DNA of 64,000 nucleotides from Jeotgalibacillus haloalkalitolerans. GTDB lineage: Bacteria > Bacillota > Bacilli > Bacillales > Jeotgalibacillaceae. The notes beneath the pieces were generated by a model, which saw nothing but the letters and a program-made list of their open reading frames with translations, was not told the origin of the DNA and did not search any database. The translations under genes and the position numbers were made by a program. Below are positions 33,721 to 42,114 of this stretch, in pieces. Location: positions 62,001 through 126,000 of the forward strand of contig NZ_JAXQNN010000002.1 in the NCBI RefSeq assembly GCF_034427455.1, written 5' to 3'. Each line of letters starts with the position of its first letter. Positions within the stretch are counted from its first letter, which is position 1.

Positions 33721-33790
33721 AGACCGTACAGAGGGCACTGAAACGGTCTGGCGTTGCTATATCGCTAATTCAATTATACATAGCAGCGCC
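33721..33790 (+). promoter_or_regulatory. Two tandem RNA hairpins before the YopX-like gene
   Basis: Hairpin 1: AGACCGT (33721-33727) with ACGGTCT (33743-33749). Hairpin 2 begins on the next base: GGCGTTGCTAT (33750-33760) with ATAGCAGCGCC (33780-33790), 11 bp with one G.T. There is no T run, so these are not ordinary terminators. The ribosome-binding site of the next gene follows 10 nt later. Confidence 0.6.
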
Positions 33791-33814
33791 GGAAAATACA
33801 AGGAGGCGTTATTC

Positions 33815-34243
33815 TTGGAACCGATTAAATTCAGATATGTAACACGCCATAAAGCATCAGGCAACATCGAGATCAAACATTATTCACTTTATCAGATCGA
33901 GCAAGGTGGGTTGTATATCCTATCTCCTGCTTTCCATGCCGATTACGAGATACTTTCAAGGGATATGTATACAGGATTGAAGGATTCAAGTCCAGATGAT
34001 TCTAAGACAGGCGGATCTTTAGAAATCCATGTCAATGACATTTTATACGACGTTTTCGCAGGAGATTTTTACAGAGTAGATTTTGATGAAAATTATGCAA
34101 TGTTTTTCCTCAAATTCTTACACGGTAACAGTAAAAGTCCTTTAGATAGGAATTTTGAAGAGTTCGATGTAGAGGTAGGAAACGATTTGTATGTAGTAGG
34201 AAATGTATTTCAAAATCAAAATCTACTGGAGGCGACAAAATGA
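33815..34243 (+). CDS. YopX-family phage protein
   Basis: 142 aa from TTG 33815, preceded by AAGGAGG. The opening IKFRYVTRH and the closing YVVGNVFQNQNLLEA match the YopX family of Bacillus phages and mobile elements; function in that family is not established. Acidic and soluble. The stop overlaps the next start by 4 nt. Confidence 0.72.
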   Translation: MEPIKFRYVTRHKASGNIEIKHYSLYQIEQGGLYILSPAFHADYEILSRDMYTGLKDSSPDDSKTGGSLEIHVNDILYDVFAGDFYRVDFDENYAMFFLKFLHGNSKSPLDRNFEEFDVEVGNDLYVVGNVFQNQNLLEATK

Positions 34244-34449
34244 ACTTCACATACAAAGGACAAGCCATCTATCAGCCGCACCAAGATGACAGCGATACGA
34301 TCCACTTCCTTTACGAATGGCTGAAGGATCATGAAAAGTCACTCGGTGGATCGGCAGCATATGAGCAGGTGCTTGAGGAGTATCAGACGAGCCGGACTGA
34401 GTGGGAGATGCAGAGATCAGCACCACTTAAATTACTGAAGGAGGCATAA
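34240..34449 (+). CDS. Small hypothetical phage protein
   Basis: 69 aa, GGAGGCG upstream; overlaps the YopX-like gene by 4 nt. Aromatic-rich N terminus (FTYKGQAIYQPHQ) and helical remainder. Placed directly before yqaJ and probably co-translated with it. Not recognised. Confidence 0.65.
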   Translation: MNFTYKGQAIYQPHQDDSDTIHFLYEWLKDHEKSLGGSAAYEQVLEEYQTSRTEWEMQRSAPLKLLKEA

Positions 34450-34450
34450 C

Positions 34451-35395
34451 ATGAGACAGCTTCAGGTAGTGGAATCAACTAACGATATGACTCGGGAAGA
34501 ATGGCTGCAACAACGTAAAAAGGGGATCGGCGGATCAGATGTAGGTGCCATCCTCGGAATCAACAAATGGAAATCACCGATTCAGGTCTACTTTGAAAAG
34601 ATCGGTGAGTATTCAGAGGAAGTCGATAATGAAGCAGTTGAATGGGGCAACATTCTTGAGTCAGTCGTTGCTGAACAGTTCGCGAAAAAGACCGGATATA
34701 AGATCCGAAAGAAAAATGCAGTGCTGCAGCATCCAGATGAACCGTGGGCACTTGCGAACGTGGACCGGCTGATCAATGCAGTAGATGAACGTGGACCGGG
34801 CGTGCTGGAAGTCAAAACAGCATCAGAGTATGTCCGTAACCAGTGGGAAGATGATGAAATCCCATCAAGCTATCTTGTGCAGTTGCAGTGGTACTTGTAC
34901 GTCACAGGTTATAAATGGGGTGCATTCGCCGTTCTGATTGGCGGCAATAAATTCAGATACAAAATGGTTGACCGAGATGATGAGCTGATCGAGATCATCA
35001 GGCAGCAGGTTAAAGACTTCTGGATCAATCATGTGCAGGCAGGTGTAGCGCCTGAATTCGATGGATCAGAGGCAAGCGAAAAGTTACTTAGTAAAATGCA
35101 TCCTGATTCAAATGGTGAGCAGATCAACTGGTCGGCCGAGAAAGATAAGCTGATTGAAACGTATCTCGATGCCAAAGGAGATGCCAGAAAGGCAGCAGAA
35201 AATGTGAAGCATTATGAGAATCAAATCAAGTCACTTCTGGGTGATTACGAAGAGGCGCATACATTCAGTCATAAAGTCAGCTGGAAGTCAGTAGCGCGCA
35301 AGACAGTAGACTCTAAGAAGCTGAAAGCAGAAAGACCGGACATTTATCAGCAGTACACGAAGGAATCAAATTCAAGGCGCTTCAGCGTCAACTAA
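34451..35395 (+). CDS. yqaJ: YqaJ-type viral recombinase exonuclease
   Basis: 314 aa. PD-(D/E)xK nuclease related to lambda Exo. The RKKGIGGSDVGAILG motif near residue 20-35 and VLEVKTAS near residue 120 hold the catalytic Glu-x-Lys. Chews one strand of DNA ends to give single strands for the annealing protein. The next gene is recT, the usual partner. AAGGAGGC upstream. Confidence 0.9.
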   Translation: MRQLQVVESTNDMTREEWLQQRKKGIGGSDVGAILGINKWKSPIQVYFEKIGEYSEEVDNEAVEWGNILESVVAEQFAKKTGYKIRKKNAVLQHPDEPWALANVDRLINAVDERGPGVLEVKTASEYVRNQWEDDEIPSSYLVQLQWYLYVTGYKWGAFAVLIGGNKFRYKMVDRDDELIEIIRQQVKDFWINHVQAGVAPEFDGSEASEKLLSKMHPDSNGEQINWSAEKDKLIETYLDAKGDARKAAENVKHYENQIKSLLGDYEEAHTFSHKVSWKSVARKTVDSKKLKAERPDIYQQYTKESNSRRFSVN

Positions 35396-35410
35396 CAGGG
35401 GGCATTTATT

Positions 35411-36238
35411 ATGGCGACAAACGATTCATTGAAAAACGAACTGGCAAACAAACAGCAGCAGGGTGTAGCGAAAAAACAGCTATCACCTGAGCAGATGCTT
35501 AATCACACTCTAAAGGTTATGTCACCAGAGATTCAAAGAGCGCTGCCGAAGCATATGGATGCAGACCGTATGGCTCGAATCGCATTAACAGCCGTCAGAA
35601 CCACACCTAAACTGCTTGAATGTGATCAGAAAAGTTTTCTTGCAGCATTAATGCAGTCAGCTCAGTTGGGTATCGAGCCGAACACCGGGCTAGGGCAGGC
35701 ATACCTGATCCCTTACGGAAATCAAGTGCAATTTCAACTTTCTTATAAAGGCCTTATCGATCTGGCGACACGCTCAGGACAGTTTAAGGCGATCTATGCT
35801 CATGAGGTTTATCCAAACGATGAATTCAACTTCCAATATGGATTGAATAAAGACTTGGTTCATGTGCCGGCGCCTGATCCTGACGGTGAGCCGATTGGAT
35901 ATTATGCAGTCTATCACTTAAAGAACGGCGGTTATGACTTTGTGTACTGGACGAGAGAACGAGTGGATCAGCACGCTAAGAAGTTCTCTATGGCAGTTCA
36001 AAAAGGTTGGACAAGTCCATGGAAAACAAACTATGACGCTATGGCAAAGAAAACAGTGCTGAAAGAGGTTCTGAAGTATGCTCCTAAGTCAATTGAACTG
36101 CAGAAGTCAGTTGAAGCTGACAGTACCATCAAGACTGAGATCAATGAGGATATGAGCAACGTGATTGATGCGACTGATTACACTGTATTCGATGATCAGC
36201 CGGAGATTTCTTCTGCTGAGGAAGTGAAAGAATCGTGA
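35411..36238 (+). CDS. recT: RecT-family single-strand annealing protein
   Basis: 275 aa. Binds ssDNA made by the YqaJ nuclease and pairs homologous strands. The family blocks FLAALMQSAQLGIEPNTGLGQAYLIPYG (read in two parts around residues 77-104) and KTVLKEVLKYAPKS are clear. The tail is acidic. Together with yqaJ and ssb it forms a Red-like recombination module. Confidence 0.92.
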   Translation: MATNDSLKNELANKQQQGVAKKQLSPEQMLNHTLKVMSPEIQRALPKHMDADRMARIALTAVRTTPKLLECDQKSFLAALMQSAQLGIEPNTGLGQAYLIPYGNQVQFQLSYKGLIDLATRSGQFKAIYAHEVYPNDEFNFQYGLNKDLVHVPAPDPDGEPIGYYAVYHLKNGGYDFVYWTRERVDQHAKKFSMAVQKGWTSPWKTNYDAMAKKTVLKEVLKYAPKSIELQKSVEADSTIKTEINEDMSNVIDATDYTVFDDQPEISSAEEVKES

Positions 36239-36402
36239 TCGGAAAATACAAACACGTCAACTCATCAAAAACAGTCAGATTAGTCGCCGCAAAAGGCGAA
36301 AACGTGTTTATCAAGCAGTCAGAGGATGGCGTACTGATCCCGGTGCCGAAAACGGACTTTCAGAGGTTGTTTAAGAGGGTTTGGCTGGCAGATGAGTATT
36401 GA
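36235..36402 (+). CDS. Small basic hypothetical protein
   Basis: 55 aa from GTG 36235, overlapping the recT stop by 4 nt. Sequence is lysine-rich with a beta-like core (TVRLVAAKGENVFIKQ). The ribosome-binding site is weak (GAGGAAGTGAAAG). Not recognised. Confidence 0.5.
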   Translation: MIGKYKHVNSSKTVRLVAAKGENVFIKQSEDGVLIPVPKTDFQRLFKRVWLADEY

Positions 36403-36440
36403 GGTTTTGACACATTATGCGAACTAAAGGAGGATGCAAA

Positions 36441-36797
36441 ATGAACTTAACAAAGACTACAAAACAGCAATCAAATATTGAAAACCTCTTAACGCTTATA
36501 AAGGAAAATCCAGAATTAGAAATCGTTCCAATGATCGCTACAGATGTATGTGCCAGTGATGATTTCACTTCATGGATGGGGTCGTGGGGTTCTGCGAAAA
36601 TTGATGAGGTTTTCCATAGTGAAGAAAGAATTTATTTCCGATCTATTGATGAAGAAGAGGTTGAAGAAATGTTTTTCAATCAGTTGGAAGTATTAAATCC
36701 ATCCTGGTCTGACACATACCTACAAGAACAAGCTGAGATAAAAGCAAAAGAAGTACAGTGGGAAAAAGTCATTACGGTTTATATCGACTTACCGTAA
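36441..36797 (+). CDS. Hypothetical phage protein
   Basis: 118 aa from ATG 36441, seven nt after AAGGAGG; an ATG at 36417 precedes that site. Acidic (IDEEEVEEMFF), with FTSWMGSWGSAKIDEVF in the middle. No family recognised. Lies between recT and the replication initiator. Confidence 0.68.
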   Translation: MNLTKTTKQQSNIENLLTLIKENPELEIVPMIATDVCASDDFTSWMGSWGSAKIDEVFHSEERIYFRSIDEEEVEEMFFNQLEVLNPSWSDTYLQEQAEIKAKEVQWEKVITVYIDLP

Positions 36798-36840
36798 AGC
36801 ACATTCCGAACATTGAACGTCACTAGAAAGGAGCAATCCA

Positions 36841-37731
36841 GTGGGATCCGCCAGCAAAGAACATTTCGTCAAACTTTATTCAAGAGCACTGAAGGAGCTG
36901 TGGTCGGATTCCCTCTCCTTCAGAATCTATACTTACTTTTTGAAAGAAAAGAAGCACTATGCACAAACAGCCAGGCTAAAGAATGGAACGATCGTATTGG
37001 AGCCTGAACAGGTCATCACAGGCGCTCCTTCACTCGCAAGACATATAGAGGGTGAAGATGCTTCAAGGTCAGATGCACAGCGAATATGGCGCAAGGTGAA
37101 GCAGTTGGAGGAGAAGGGATTCATTAAGCTGGACAGTCATCAGAGGCTGTTCTCCATCGTCACAGTGCTGGATCTCGATAATATAGACGAACCGATTGAG
37201 GATGATCTTGAGTTTACGCTTGAGCCGTTGGAAGAAAGTGAGCCTGAGCAGATGCAGGAGCCAGTGCAGGAACCGGAGAGAGAGCCTGAGAATCCTAAAA
37301 ACGCCTTTAGAGTATTTGAAGAGAACTGGGGCATGATGCCGCCATTGCTAATCGAGGAAGTTGGTCACGAGATAGATGAGATCGACCAGACTGGCGGTGA
37401 TGGGGATGGGCTTGTATGTGCGGCGATTAAAGTGGCTGTTGTCGCACAGGCTCAATGGCGATTCGCTAAAGGCGTCTTGCTGAAATGGCGCAACGCAAAT
37501 GTGCTGACAGTTGAGCAGGCAAGAGCATTTACAAGGAAGCATGAAAATGAGATTCAGCAAAGCAAGCAGCAGAAACCGCAGTACAAGGGTTACAGCAAGA
37601 AGCCGCAGCGCAAGGAACTTGTGCCCGAGTGGTTTAATAAGCCGGATGAAGAACCCGAGATGACGCAGGAAGAGATCATTCAGATGGAAGCATATAAGCG
37701 CCAGAGGGCAGAAAGAACAGGAGGCAGTTAA
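36841..37731 (+). CDS. DnaD-like phage replication initiator
   Basis: 296 aa from GTG 36841 with AAAGGAG upstream. N-terminal winged-helix type region (KELWSDSLSFRIYTYFLKEKK, then AQRIWRKVKQLEEKGFIKL). An acidic linker of Glu/Pro repeats spans about residues 115-155. The C-terminal DnaD/DnaB_2 domain (FRVFEENWGMMPPLLIEEV ... AQWRFAKGVLLKW) follows. Similar to YqaL/phage replication proteins that load helicase at the origin. No helicase-loader ATPase follows it, so it probably uses host DnaI/DnaC. Confidence 0.85.
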   Translation: MGSASKEHFVKLYSRALKELWSDSLSFRIYTYFLKEKKHYAQTARLKNGTIVLEPEQVITGAPSLARHIEGEDASRSDAQRIWRKVKQLEEKGFIKLDSHQRLFSIVTVLDLDNIDEPIEDDLEFTLEPLEESEPEQMQEPVQEPEREPENPKNAFRVFEENWGMMPPLLIEEVGHEIDEIDQTGGDGDGLVCAAIKVAVVAQAQWRFAKGVLLKWRNANVLTVEQARAFTRKHENEIQQSKQQKPQYKGYSKKPQRKELVPEWFNKPDEEPEMTQEEIIQMEAYKRQRAERTGGS

Positions 37732-38157
37732 ATGGCGAACTTATCTATTACGCAGCGTAGAAAAATGAAAGAAAACATGAAGATTCTTAATCTCGGCCAG
37801 GATATGACGACCGGACAGATGTTTCACCTGCTCGATCAAGGGGTTGCCCGAAGCAGAGTCAGAGAAGCGCTGAAAATGCCGCAGGTAGGGTTTGACATGT
37901 TTGTAAAGATGTACGAAGCCGGGCGCGCGAAGAACGATGAGGACATGGCTGAATGCGAAGTGTGCGGATCATGGATTTATAGATACACAAGAGGCAACCG
38001 CAAGCGCTGGGTTTGCGAGCATGAAGATTGCTTGAGCGAGCTTGAGAGATTAAAAGCAATAGAGAAGGTGTACTATCGCAAAGCGACCAGGGAGATCGAA
38101 AGGGGGAAGCGCCATGAAGCGATATGTGAGGGTCAAGCGCAGAAAGTCAGTGGATAA
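37732..38157 (+). CDS. Hypothetical protein with zinc-ribbon cysteines
   Basis: 141 aa, starting directly at the DnaD-like stop. N-terminal helices, then CEVCGSW and CEHEDC pairs near residues 74-102, which can bind zinc, and a basic helical tail. Position next to the initiator is where skin-type elements carry a helicase loader, but no Walker motif is present. Function unknown. Confidence 0.68.
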   Translation: MANLSITQRRKMKENMKILNLGQDMTTGQMFHLLDQGVARSRVREALKMPQVGFDMFVKMYEAGRAKNDEDMAECEVCGSWIYRYTRGNRKRWVCEHEDCLSELERLKAIEKVYYRKATREIERGKRHEAICEGQAQKVSG

Positions 38158-38236
38158 AGAGAAGCTGGTGACGATTGAGGTGTTTAACAGCAAGGTTGAG
38201 GGTGCTGATTATATTATTTTTGAGGGGTGTAAGTGA
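38114..38236 (+). CDS. Small basic protein
   Basis: 40 aa, MKRYVRVKRRKSVDKEK start. AGGGGG precedes ATG 38114 by 7 nt. It overlaps the preceding gene in another frame by 44 nt and the next start. Not recognised. Confidence 0.45.
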   Translation: MKRYVRVKRRKSVDKEKLVTIEVFNSKVEGADYIIFEGCK

Positions 38237-38526
38237 TGAGGGATGCGTGGGTTTTGAAGTTGAAGGAAGAGTCCAAAGAAGATGGCATGGAAGGCGTTTT
38301 TTACTTCTGTGATGAGGACGGTGGAGAGAATGACTTTCTTACACAAGACCTTAATGAAGCTACTATCTTCCCTGATAAATATAAGGAAATTGAGAGCATG
38401 AAAGAATACGAAAAAGGAATGCTTTCGATGTTCGGCACAGATGCTGTGTTGAATGCCGGTTACACACACATGATGAAAAACTTCGAATTCGTAGAGGTCG
38501 AGATCGAAGAGGTTGAATCCAAATGA
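38236..38526 (+). CDS. Hypothetical acidic phage protein
   Basis: 96 aa. GTG at 38233 is an alternative start three bases earlier. GAGGGGTG upstream. Acidic with a YFCDEDGGENDF segment; no family recognised. Overlaps neighbours by a few bases on both sides. Confidence 0.62.
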   Translation: MRDAWVLKLKEESKEDGMEGVFYFCDEDGGENDFLTQDLNEATIFPDKYKEIESMKEYEKGMLSMFGTDAVLNAGYTHMMKNFEFVEVEIEEVESK

Positions 38527-38663
38527 AAAGGCGCAGATGCAGCATAGACGGTCATGACTACCTGGTCACAAAAGAGGAAAAGACAGTTGATTATCACTGG
38601 TCATGGAAAACATGCAGGCATTGTGGATTTAAGACATACGACTTGGAGGATAAAAGATGTTAA
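38523..38663 (+). CDS. Small zinc-ribbon-like protein
   Basis: 46 aa. C6, H11 and the CRHCGFK motif at 31-37 could bind a zinc ion; C46 is the last residue. Starts inside the previous gene's stop (ATGA) and ends inside the ssb start, so it is part of a tightly coupled array. Not recognised. Confidence 0.55.
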   Translation: MKRRRCSIDGHDYLVTKEEKTVDYHWSWKTCRHCGFKTYDLEDKRC

Positions 38664-39109
38664 ATAGAGTTGTTTTGGTAGGCAGGCTGACTAAAGATCC
38701 GGACTTGCGCTATACACCATCAGGCGTTGCAGTAGCGACTTTCACGCTCGCAGTCAACAGACCGTTTAAGAATCAGACGGGTGATCAAGAGGCTGACTTC
38801 ATCAATTGCGTTGTATGGCGCCGCCCAGCAGAGAATGCAGCCAACTTCTTGAAGAAAGGTAGTCTGGCAGGTGTAGATGGCAGATTACAGACGCGGAGTT
38901 ATGAGAATCAGGAAGGCAAGCGTGTATATGTGACTGAAGTAAATGCTGAGTCGGTTCAGTTCATGGAGCCTAAAGGTAGTGGTCAGGAACAGCAGGACCA
39001 ACAGAAAGAGCAGAAGCCGCAGGAAAATAAGCAACCAGATGCATTGAAGGATCCGTTTGCTAATGATGGTCAGCCGATTGATATCAGTGATGATGATTTG
39101 CCATTTTAG
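38657..39109 (+). CDS. ssb: Single-stranded DNA-binding protein
   Basis: 150 aa. OB-fold domain about residues 1-105 ([20 protein letters not shown] opening). A Gln/Lys-rich linker follows, then the acidic tip DDDLPF, which binds partner proteins. Phage copy, serving replication and the YqaJ/RecT pathway. GGAGG in the end of the preceding micro-gene is its ribosome-binding site. Confidence 0.95.
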   Translation: MLNRVVLVGRLTKDPDLRYTPSGVAVATFTLAVNRPFKNQTGDQEADFINCVVWRRPAENAANFLKKGSLAGVDGRLQTRSYENQEGKRVYVTEVNAESVQFMEPKGSGQEQQDQQKEQKPQENKQPDALKDPFANDGQPIDISDDDLPF

Positions 39110-39133
39110 AGAATTCAGAAAGGTGGAAGATCG

Positions 39134-39712
39134 ATGCTAACAACAGTTATCTCGAGAATCAGAGAAGAAGAGCTATTGCAGGCAGTCCAGGATCTTAAAG
39201 ACAGAGGGTTTGAACAACAGGGTGAGATCGTCAGAGAGTTTTCAGCGCCAAAACGTTTTAGCTCGGCCCAGAAGAAGCGTTTCAAGTTTGAGGAGAATGA
39301 TCAGTGCGTGATGTACCGGGTCAAGATGGTTAAAACTCGATCAGATGTGAAGAAGTCGGAGCTTACTCAGAAACTTGAAATTCATCAGCATGACATCATC
39401 AGCCTGTTTAAAGAAGCGCTGAGAATTGAAGAGGCAGCTATACATGAGGCTGACAAGCTCTGGACAGACATTGAGCGTGAGAGACGTAAAAATGAAGCGC
39501 TGCAGATGGAGAATGACGCGCTGAGAAAAGTGTTGCTTGAGCTATATAAAGAAGAGCTGAAAGAGCAGCCGAAAGTGTATAAGAATCCACTGAAAGGAAA
39601 TTACCCGGCTTATACATGCGTCGGGCGCAGGAAGATTGAGATCGGGCGTTTTGATACAGAGAAAGAGGCAAAGCAAGCTGAGATTAATGCGAGAGGGGTA
39701 CTGGAAGCATGA
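39134..39712 (+). CDS. Hypothetical coiled-coil phage protein
   Basis: 192 aa. Central helical/coiled-coil stretch about residues 90-145 (DIERERRKNEALQMENDALR). The C-terminal 35 residues (YTCVGRRKIEIGRFDTEKEA) look like an AP2-type fold end. AAAGGTGG upstream. Overlaps the next start by 4 nt. No family assigned. Confidence 0.62.
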   Translation: MLTTVISRIREEELLQAVQDLKDRGFEQQGEIVREFSAPKRFSSAQKKRFKFEENDQCVMYRVKMVKTRSDVKKSELTQKLEIHQHDIISLFKEALRIEEAAIHEADKLWTDIERERRKNEALQMENDALRKVLLELYKEELKEQPKVYKNPLKGNYPAYTCVGRRKIEIGRFDTEKEAKQAEINARGVLEA

Positions 39713-40005
39713 GTTTGAAACTATCAGTCTTACAAGATGTCTGCATTGAAAGAGAGCGTCAAGATCAAAAATGGGGCGTTCAGAGACATGATATGGCTAC
39801 ATGGTTAGTCATTCTGGTTGAAGAAGTTGGAGAGTTAGCGCAGGCAATCCAAAGAGATAATCACTGGGGCAAATCTTCAGATGCTGATAACAGCTATACA
39901 GAGGCAGTGCAAATATCGGCTGTTGCGGCAGCCATTGCAGAACAATTGAAAGAAGAGGCTCAGAATAAAGCGAAAATGAATGATCCGATTAACCAGGAAC
40001 TTTAA
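39709..40005 (+). CDS. MazG-like nucleotide pyrophosphohydrolase
   Basis: 98 aa. RERQDQKWG and WLVILVEEVGELAQAIQR carry the ExxxE metal-binding pattern of all-alpha NTP pyrophosphatases. Such proteins hydrolyse NTPs or, in some phages, lower (p)ppGpp signalling; the substrate here is not known. Follows immediately on the previous gene. Confidence 0.7.
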   Translation: MSLKLSVLQDVCIERERQDQKWGVQRHDMATWLVILVEEVGELAQAIQRDNHWGKSSDADNSYTEAVQISAVAAAIAEQLKEEAQNKAKMNDPINQEL

Positions 40006-40061
40006 TCAGCTCAGTATCGGGTCATGGTCCGATTTATCGGATCAAAAAGGAGGGAAGTGTT

Positions 40062-40970
40062 ATGACATCCAAACTGCAGCTGATCCACCGCACAGAGGAT
40101 TTGCATGATATATGTGCTACTTGTGAACTGGTACCACCGGCATCATCACCAAATAACCCGATATGCAGCAAGTGTCCTGTCCAGGCTGAGTTGCAGCAGA
40201 TCGGCAAGCAACTGCTGATTAATCCAAAGATAGATAAAATTGTCTCTAAAGGCAGGGACATGTCGGTCAGTGAAATGAAATACCTGGTCAATAAGAGTTA
40301 TGACATAAAGAGTCTGAAAAAGATATTGAAAATGGGTGATGTCGTTATAAGGGACATATTGAATAACAACAATATAAGTGTAAGGGGAGATGAAGAAATG
40401 CCGACAATCAATCTAACCACTGATGAATACATGAGTTTTATAGATGAAGGGCTCTCGATCAATGAAATGGCTGAACGAAAAGGCTTAAAGCCGCAGCAGA
40501 TTTATAACTTTAAGTCATACAACAACCTGCCATCTGCCCCACGAAAGAAAAAGGTGCAGGAGAAATCAGTTGCCTCCATTCCGGCACCAGTAAAGGAGAA
40601 AACAATGCCGTTAAAAGTGGTAAAAGATGAATCAGTTTCGCATGATGCACCATTAAAGCAGATGGAAGCGCGGATGAAGGCGAAAGATGAAAAGATCGCT
40701 GAGTTAGAAGTAAAGCTGAATCAAAAGGTAGATTACTCAGAGGGCTGGGTCACACAATCGAAGTACAAGGAAGTTGACGAAGATAATAAACGATTGAAAT
40801 CCAAAATTGAGCAGTTAGAGGAAGAGAACCACCGTCTGAATCATTTAGCTCAAGAGACAGATAGAACTCTTGAAAACGAGCGTTTCAGAGCGAATGATCA
40901 GGCTGCTGAATTGGTGTTGGTTACTGAGCAGTTGAAGCATGCTAAAGGATTGTTGAAAGCTATTTTGTAG
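40062..40970 (+). CDS. Zinc-finger and helix-turn-helix phage protein
   Basis: 302 aa. C18-x2-C21 and C35-x2-C38 form a zinc-binding pair. Two helix-turn-helix-like stretches follow: SVSEMKYLVNKSYDIKSLKK near residues 68-87 and LSINEMAERKGLKPQQIYNF near 135-155. A long coiled coil fills the C-terminal third (QLEEENHRLNHLAQETDRTL). AAAGGAGGG upstream, preceded by a small TCCGA/TCGGA hairpin at 40028-40041. Looks like a DNA-binding regulator; no family assigned. Confidence 0.62.
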   Translation: MTSKLQLIHRTEDLHDICATCELVPPASSPNNPICSKCPVQAELQQIGKQLLINPKIDKIVSKGRDMSVSEMKYLVNKSYDIKSLKKILKMGDVVIRDILNNNNISVRGDEEMPTINLTTDEYMSFIDEGLSINEMAERKGLKPQQIYNFKSYNNLPSAPRKKKVQEKSVASIPAPVKEKTMPLKVVKDESVSHDAPLKQMEARMKAKDEKIAELEVKLNQKVDYSEGWVTQSKYKEVDEDNKRLKSKIEQLEEENHRLNHLAQETDRTLENERFRANDQAAELVLVTEQLKHAKGLLKAIL

Positions 40971-40980
40971 GAGGGGTTAG

Positions 40981-41298
40981 ATGAAACGTCATAAGAATTC
41001 ACGATACCAGGAATTAAAAGCTGATTATGATTCGCTGAAGCACTTTCACAAAATTGCGACGGAACAGAATGCTGAGATGAAAGAAGAATTGAAGGTTCTG
41101 AGATCAACGAAATCAACAAACGTGAAATATGCAGTTGAGCAACAAGGGAGAGCGCATTACTTTCAAGTCCAGTCAGAGAAGTACGAGGAAGCTTTAAGGG
41201 ATATTGACACTCATATCAGATCAACGCCTTATCCGGTTCCTTACATCATCGGATCACTTAAAGAAGTGCTGCCAGAATATAAAGAGGCAACCAAATGA
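40981..41298 (+). CDS. Hypothetical coiled-coil protein
   Basis: 105 aa, AGGAGGGG upstream. Helical throughout, with a coiled-coil start (YQELKADYDSLKHFHKIA). Follows the zinc-finger/coiled-coil gene and may be its partner. Overlaps the next start by 4 nt. Confidence 0.62.
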   Translation: MKRHKNSRYQELKADYDSLKHFHKIATEQNAEMKEELKVLRSTKSTNVKYAVEQQGRAHYFQVQSEKYEEALRDIDTHIRSTPYPVPYIIGSLKEVLPEYKEATK

Positions 41299-41453
41299 TT
41301 ATGGATGCAATAATGGTCTCTGTCTCAGTGCTAAGTGGCGCTGTGATTGGGTACGTTATGGGTTATGCCAATGGGTATGATGATGGTTTTGATGAATGCT
41401 ATAAAACGTCTAAAGAAGAGATTGATAAGCTCATTAAGAGGGTGAAACGATGA
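41295..41453 (+). CDS. Small single-helix membrane protein
   Basis: 52 aa. N-terminal hydrophobic helix (MVSVSVLSGAVIGYVMGYANG), then a charged cytosolic tail with KEEIDKLIKRVKR. Both ends overlap neighbouring genes by 4 nt. Function unknown. Confidence 0.55.
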   Translation: MIMDAIMVSVSVLSGAVIGYVMGYANGYDDGFDECYKTSKEEIDKLIKRVKR

Positions 41454-41917
41454 AAGGCAAAAGACCACGACAAAAACGCCAGCAGCGCCAGTGGATCTCG
41501 CATAAGGTTGAGATAGACGGCATTGAGTTTGACTCAGCAACTGAAGCAGCTTATTACAAGCAGTTGAAGCGTGATCCGGATGTGTTGGATATTGAATGTC
41601 ACCCTAAGTTTAATATATTGCCAGCTTACGAGGTTGAGTGTAAAAAGTGTAAAGGTGCCGGACGAATACTCAATAATAGAACACTGAATCTTAATAAATG
41701 CGCTCAGTGCAAGGGTAAAGGCAGCAGACAGAAAGCAGGCTCAGTTTACACAGCAGACTTCAAAGTTACTTACCAGGATGGCTACACCGAATACATTGAT
41801 GTGAAGGGCGGACCAGTGAATGAAGGGTTCCCACTGAGAAAGAAGCTGTTTGAAGTGTTAAAGGGTGTCGAGCTGATCGTTGTTGAGAAAAAGAATAATC
41901 AGTTTGTGAGGAAGTGA
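41450..41917 (+). CDS. DUF1064-type putative nuclease with inserted zinc knuckles
   Basis: 155 aa. DUF1064 proteins resemble PD-(D/E)xK nucleases; here FDSATEAAYYKQL (about residue 27-39), TADFKV (101-106) and YIDVKGG (115-121) mark the core with candidate catalytic Glu32, Asp103 and Lys119. Between them, residues 64-91 hold two CxxCxGxG knuckles (CKKCKGAG, CAQCKGKG) like those of DnaJ. A basic N terminus (KGKRPRQKRQQRQ) would bind DNA. Possibly a Holliday-junction or recombination nuclease; activity unproven. Confidence 0.75.
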   Translation: MKGKRPRQKRQQRQWISHKVEIDGIEFDSATEAAYYKQLKRDPDVLDIECHPKFNILPAYEVECKKCKGAGRILNNRTLNLNKCAQCKGKGSRQKAGSVYTADFKVTYQDGYTEYIDVKGGPVNEGFPLRKKLFEVLKGVELIVVEKKNNQFVRK

Positions 41918-41921
41918 TGAG

Positions 41922-42110
41922 ATGGAGAAGAACATCAGTAAAGCTCAGATCAATATAACAATGGAGATTGACGGTATTGTGCATCTGGTGGCAATGGAAC
42001 AGGAGAGGCTTGATGCTGTATCAATGTTGATCAGATCAGCAACAGAAACGGTCATACCTACGAAGAAAACGCAGGCTGAGTTAGTTAAATTCTTGGATTA
42101 TAAGAGGTGA
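41922..42110 (+). CDS. Small hypothetical phage protein
   Basis: 62 aa, preceded by GAGGAAGTGATGAG. A short beta strand (NITMEIDGIVHLV) then helices. No family recognised. Confidence 0.58.
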   Translation: MEKNISKAQINITMEIDGIVHLVAMEQERLDAVSMLIRSATETVIPTKKTQAELVKFLDYKR

Positions 42111-42114
42111 TTTA

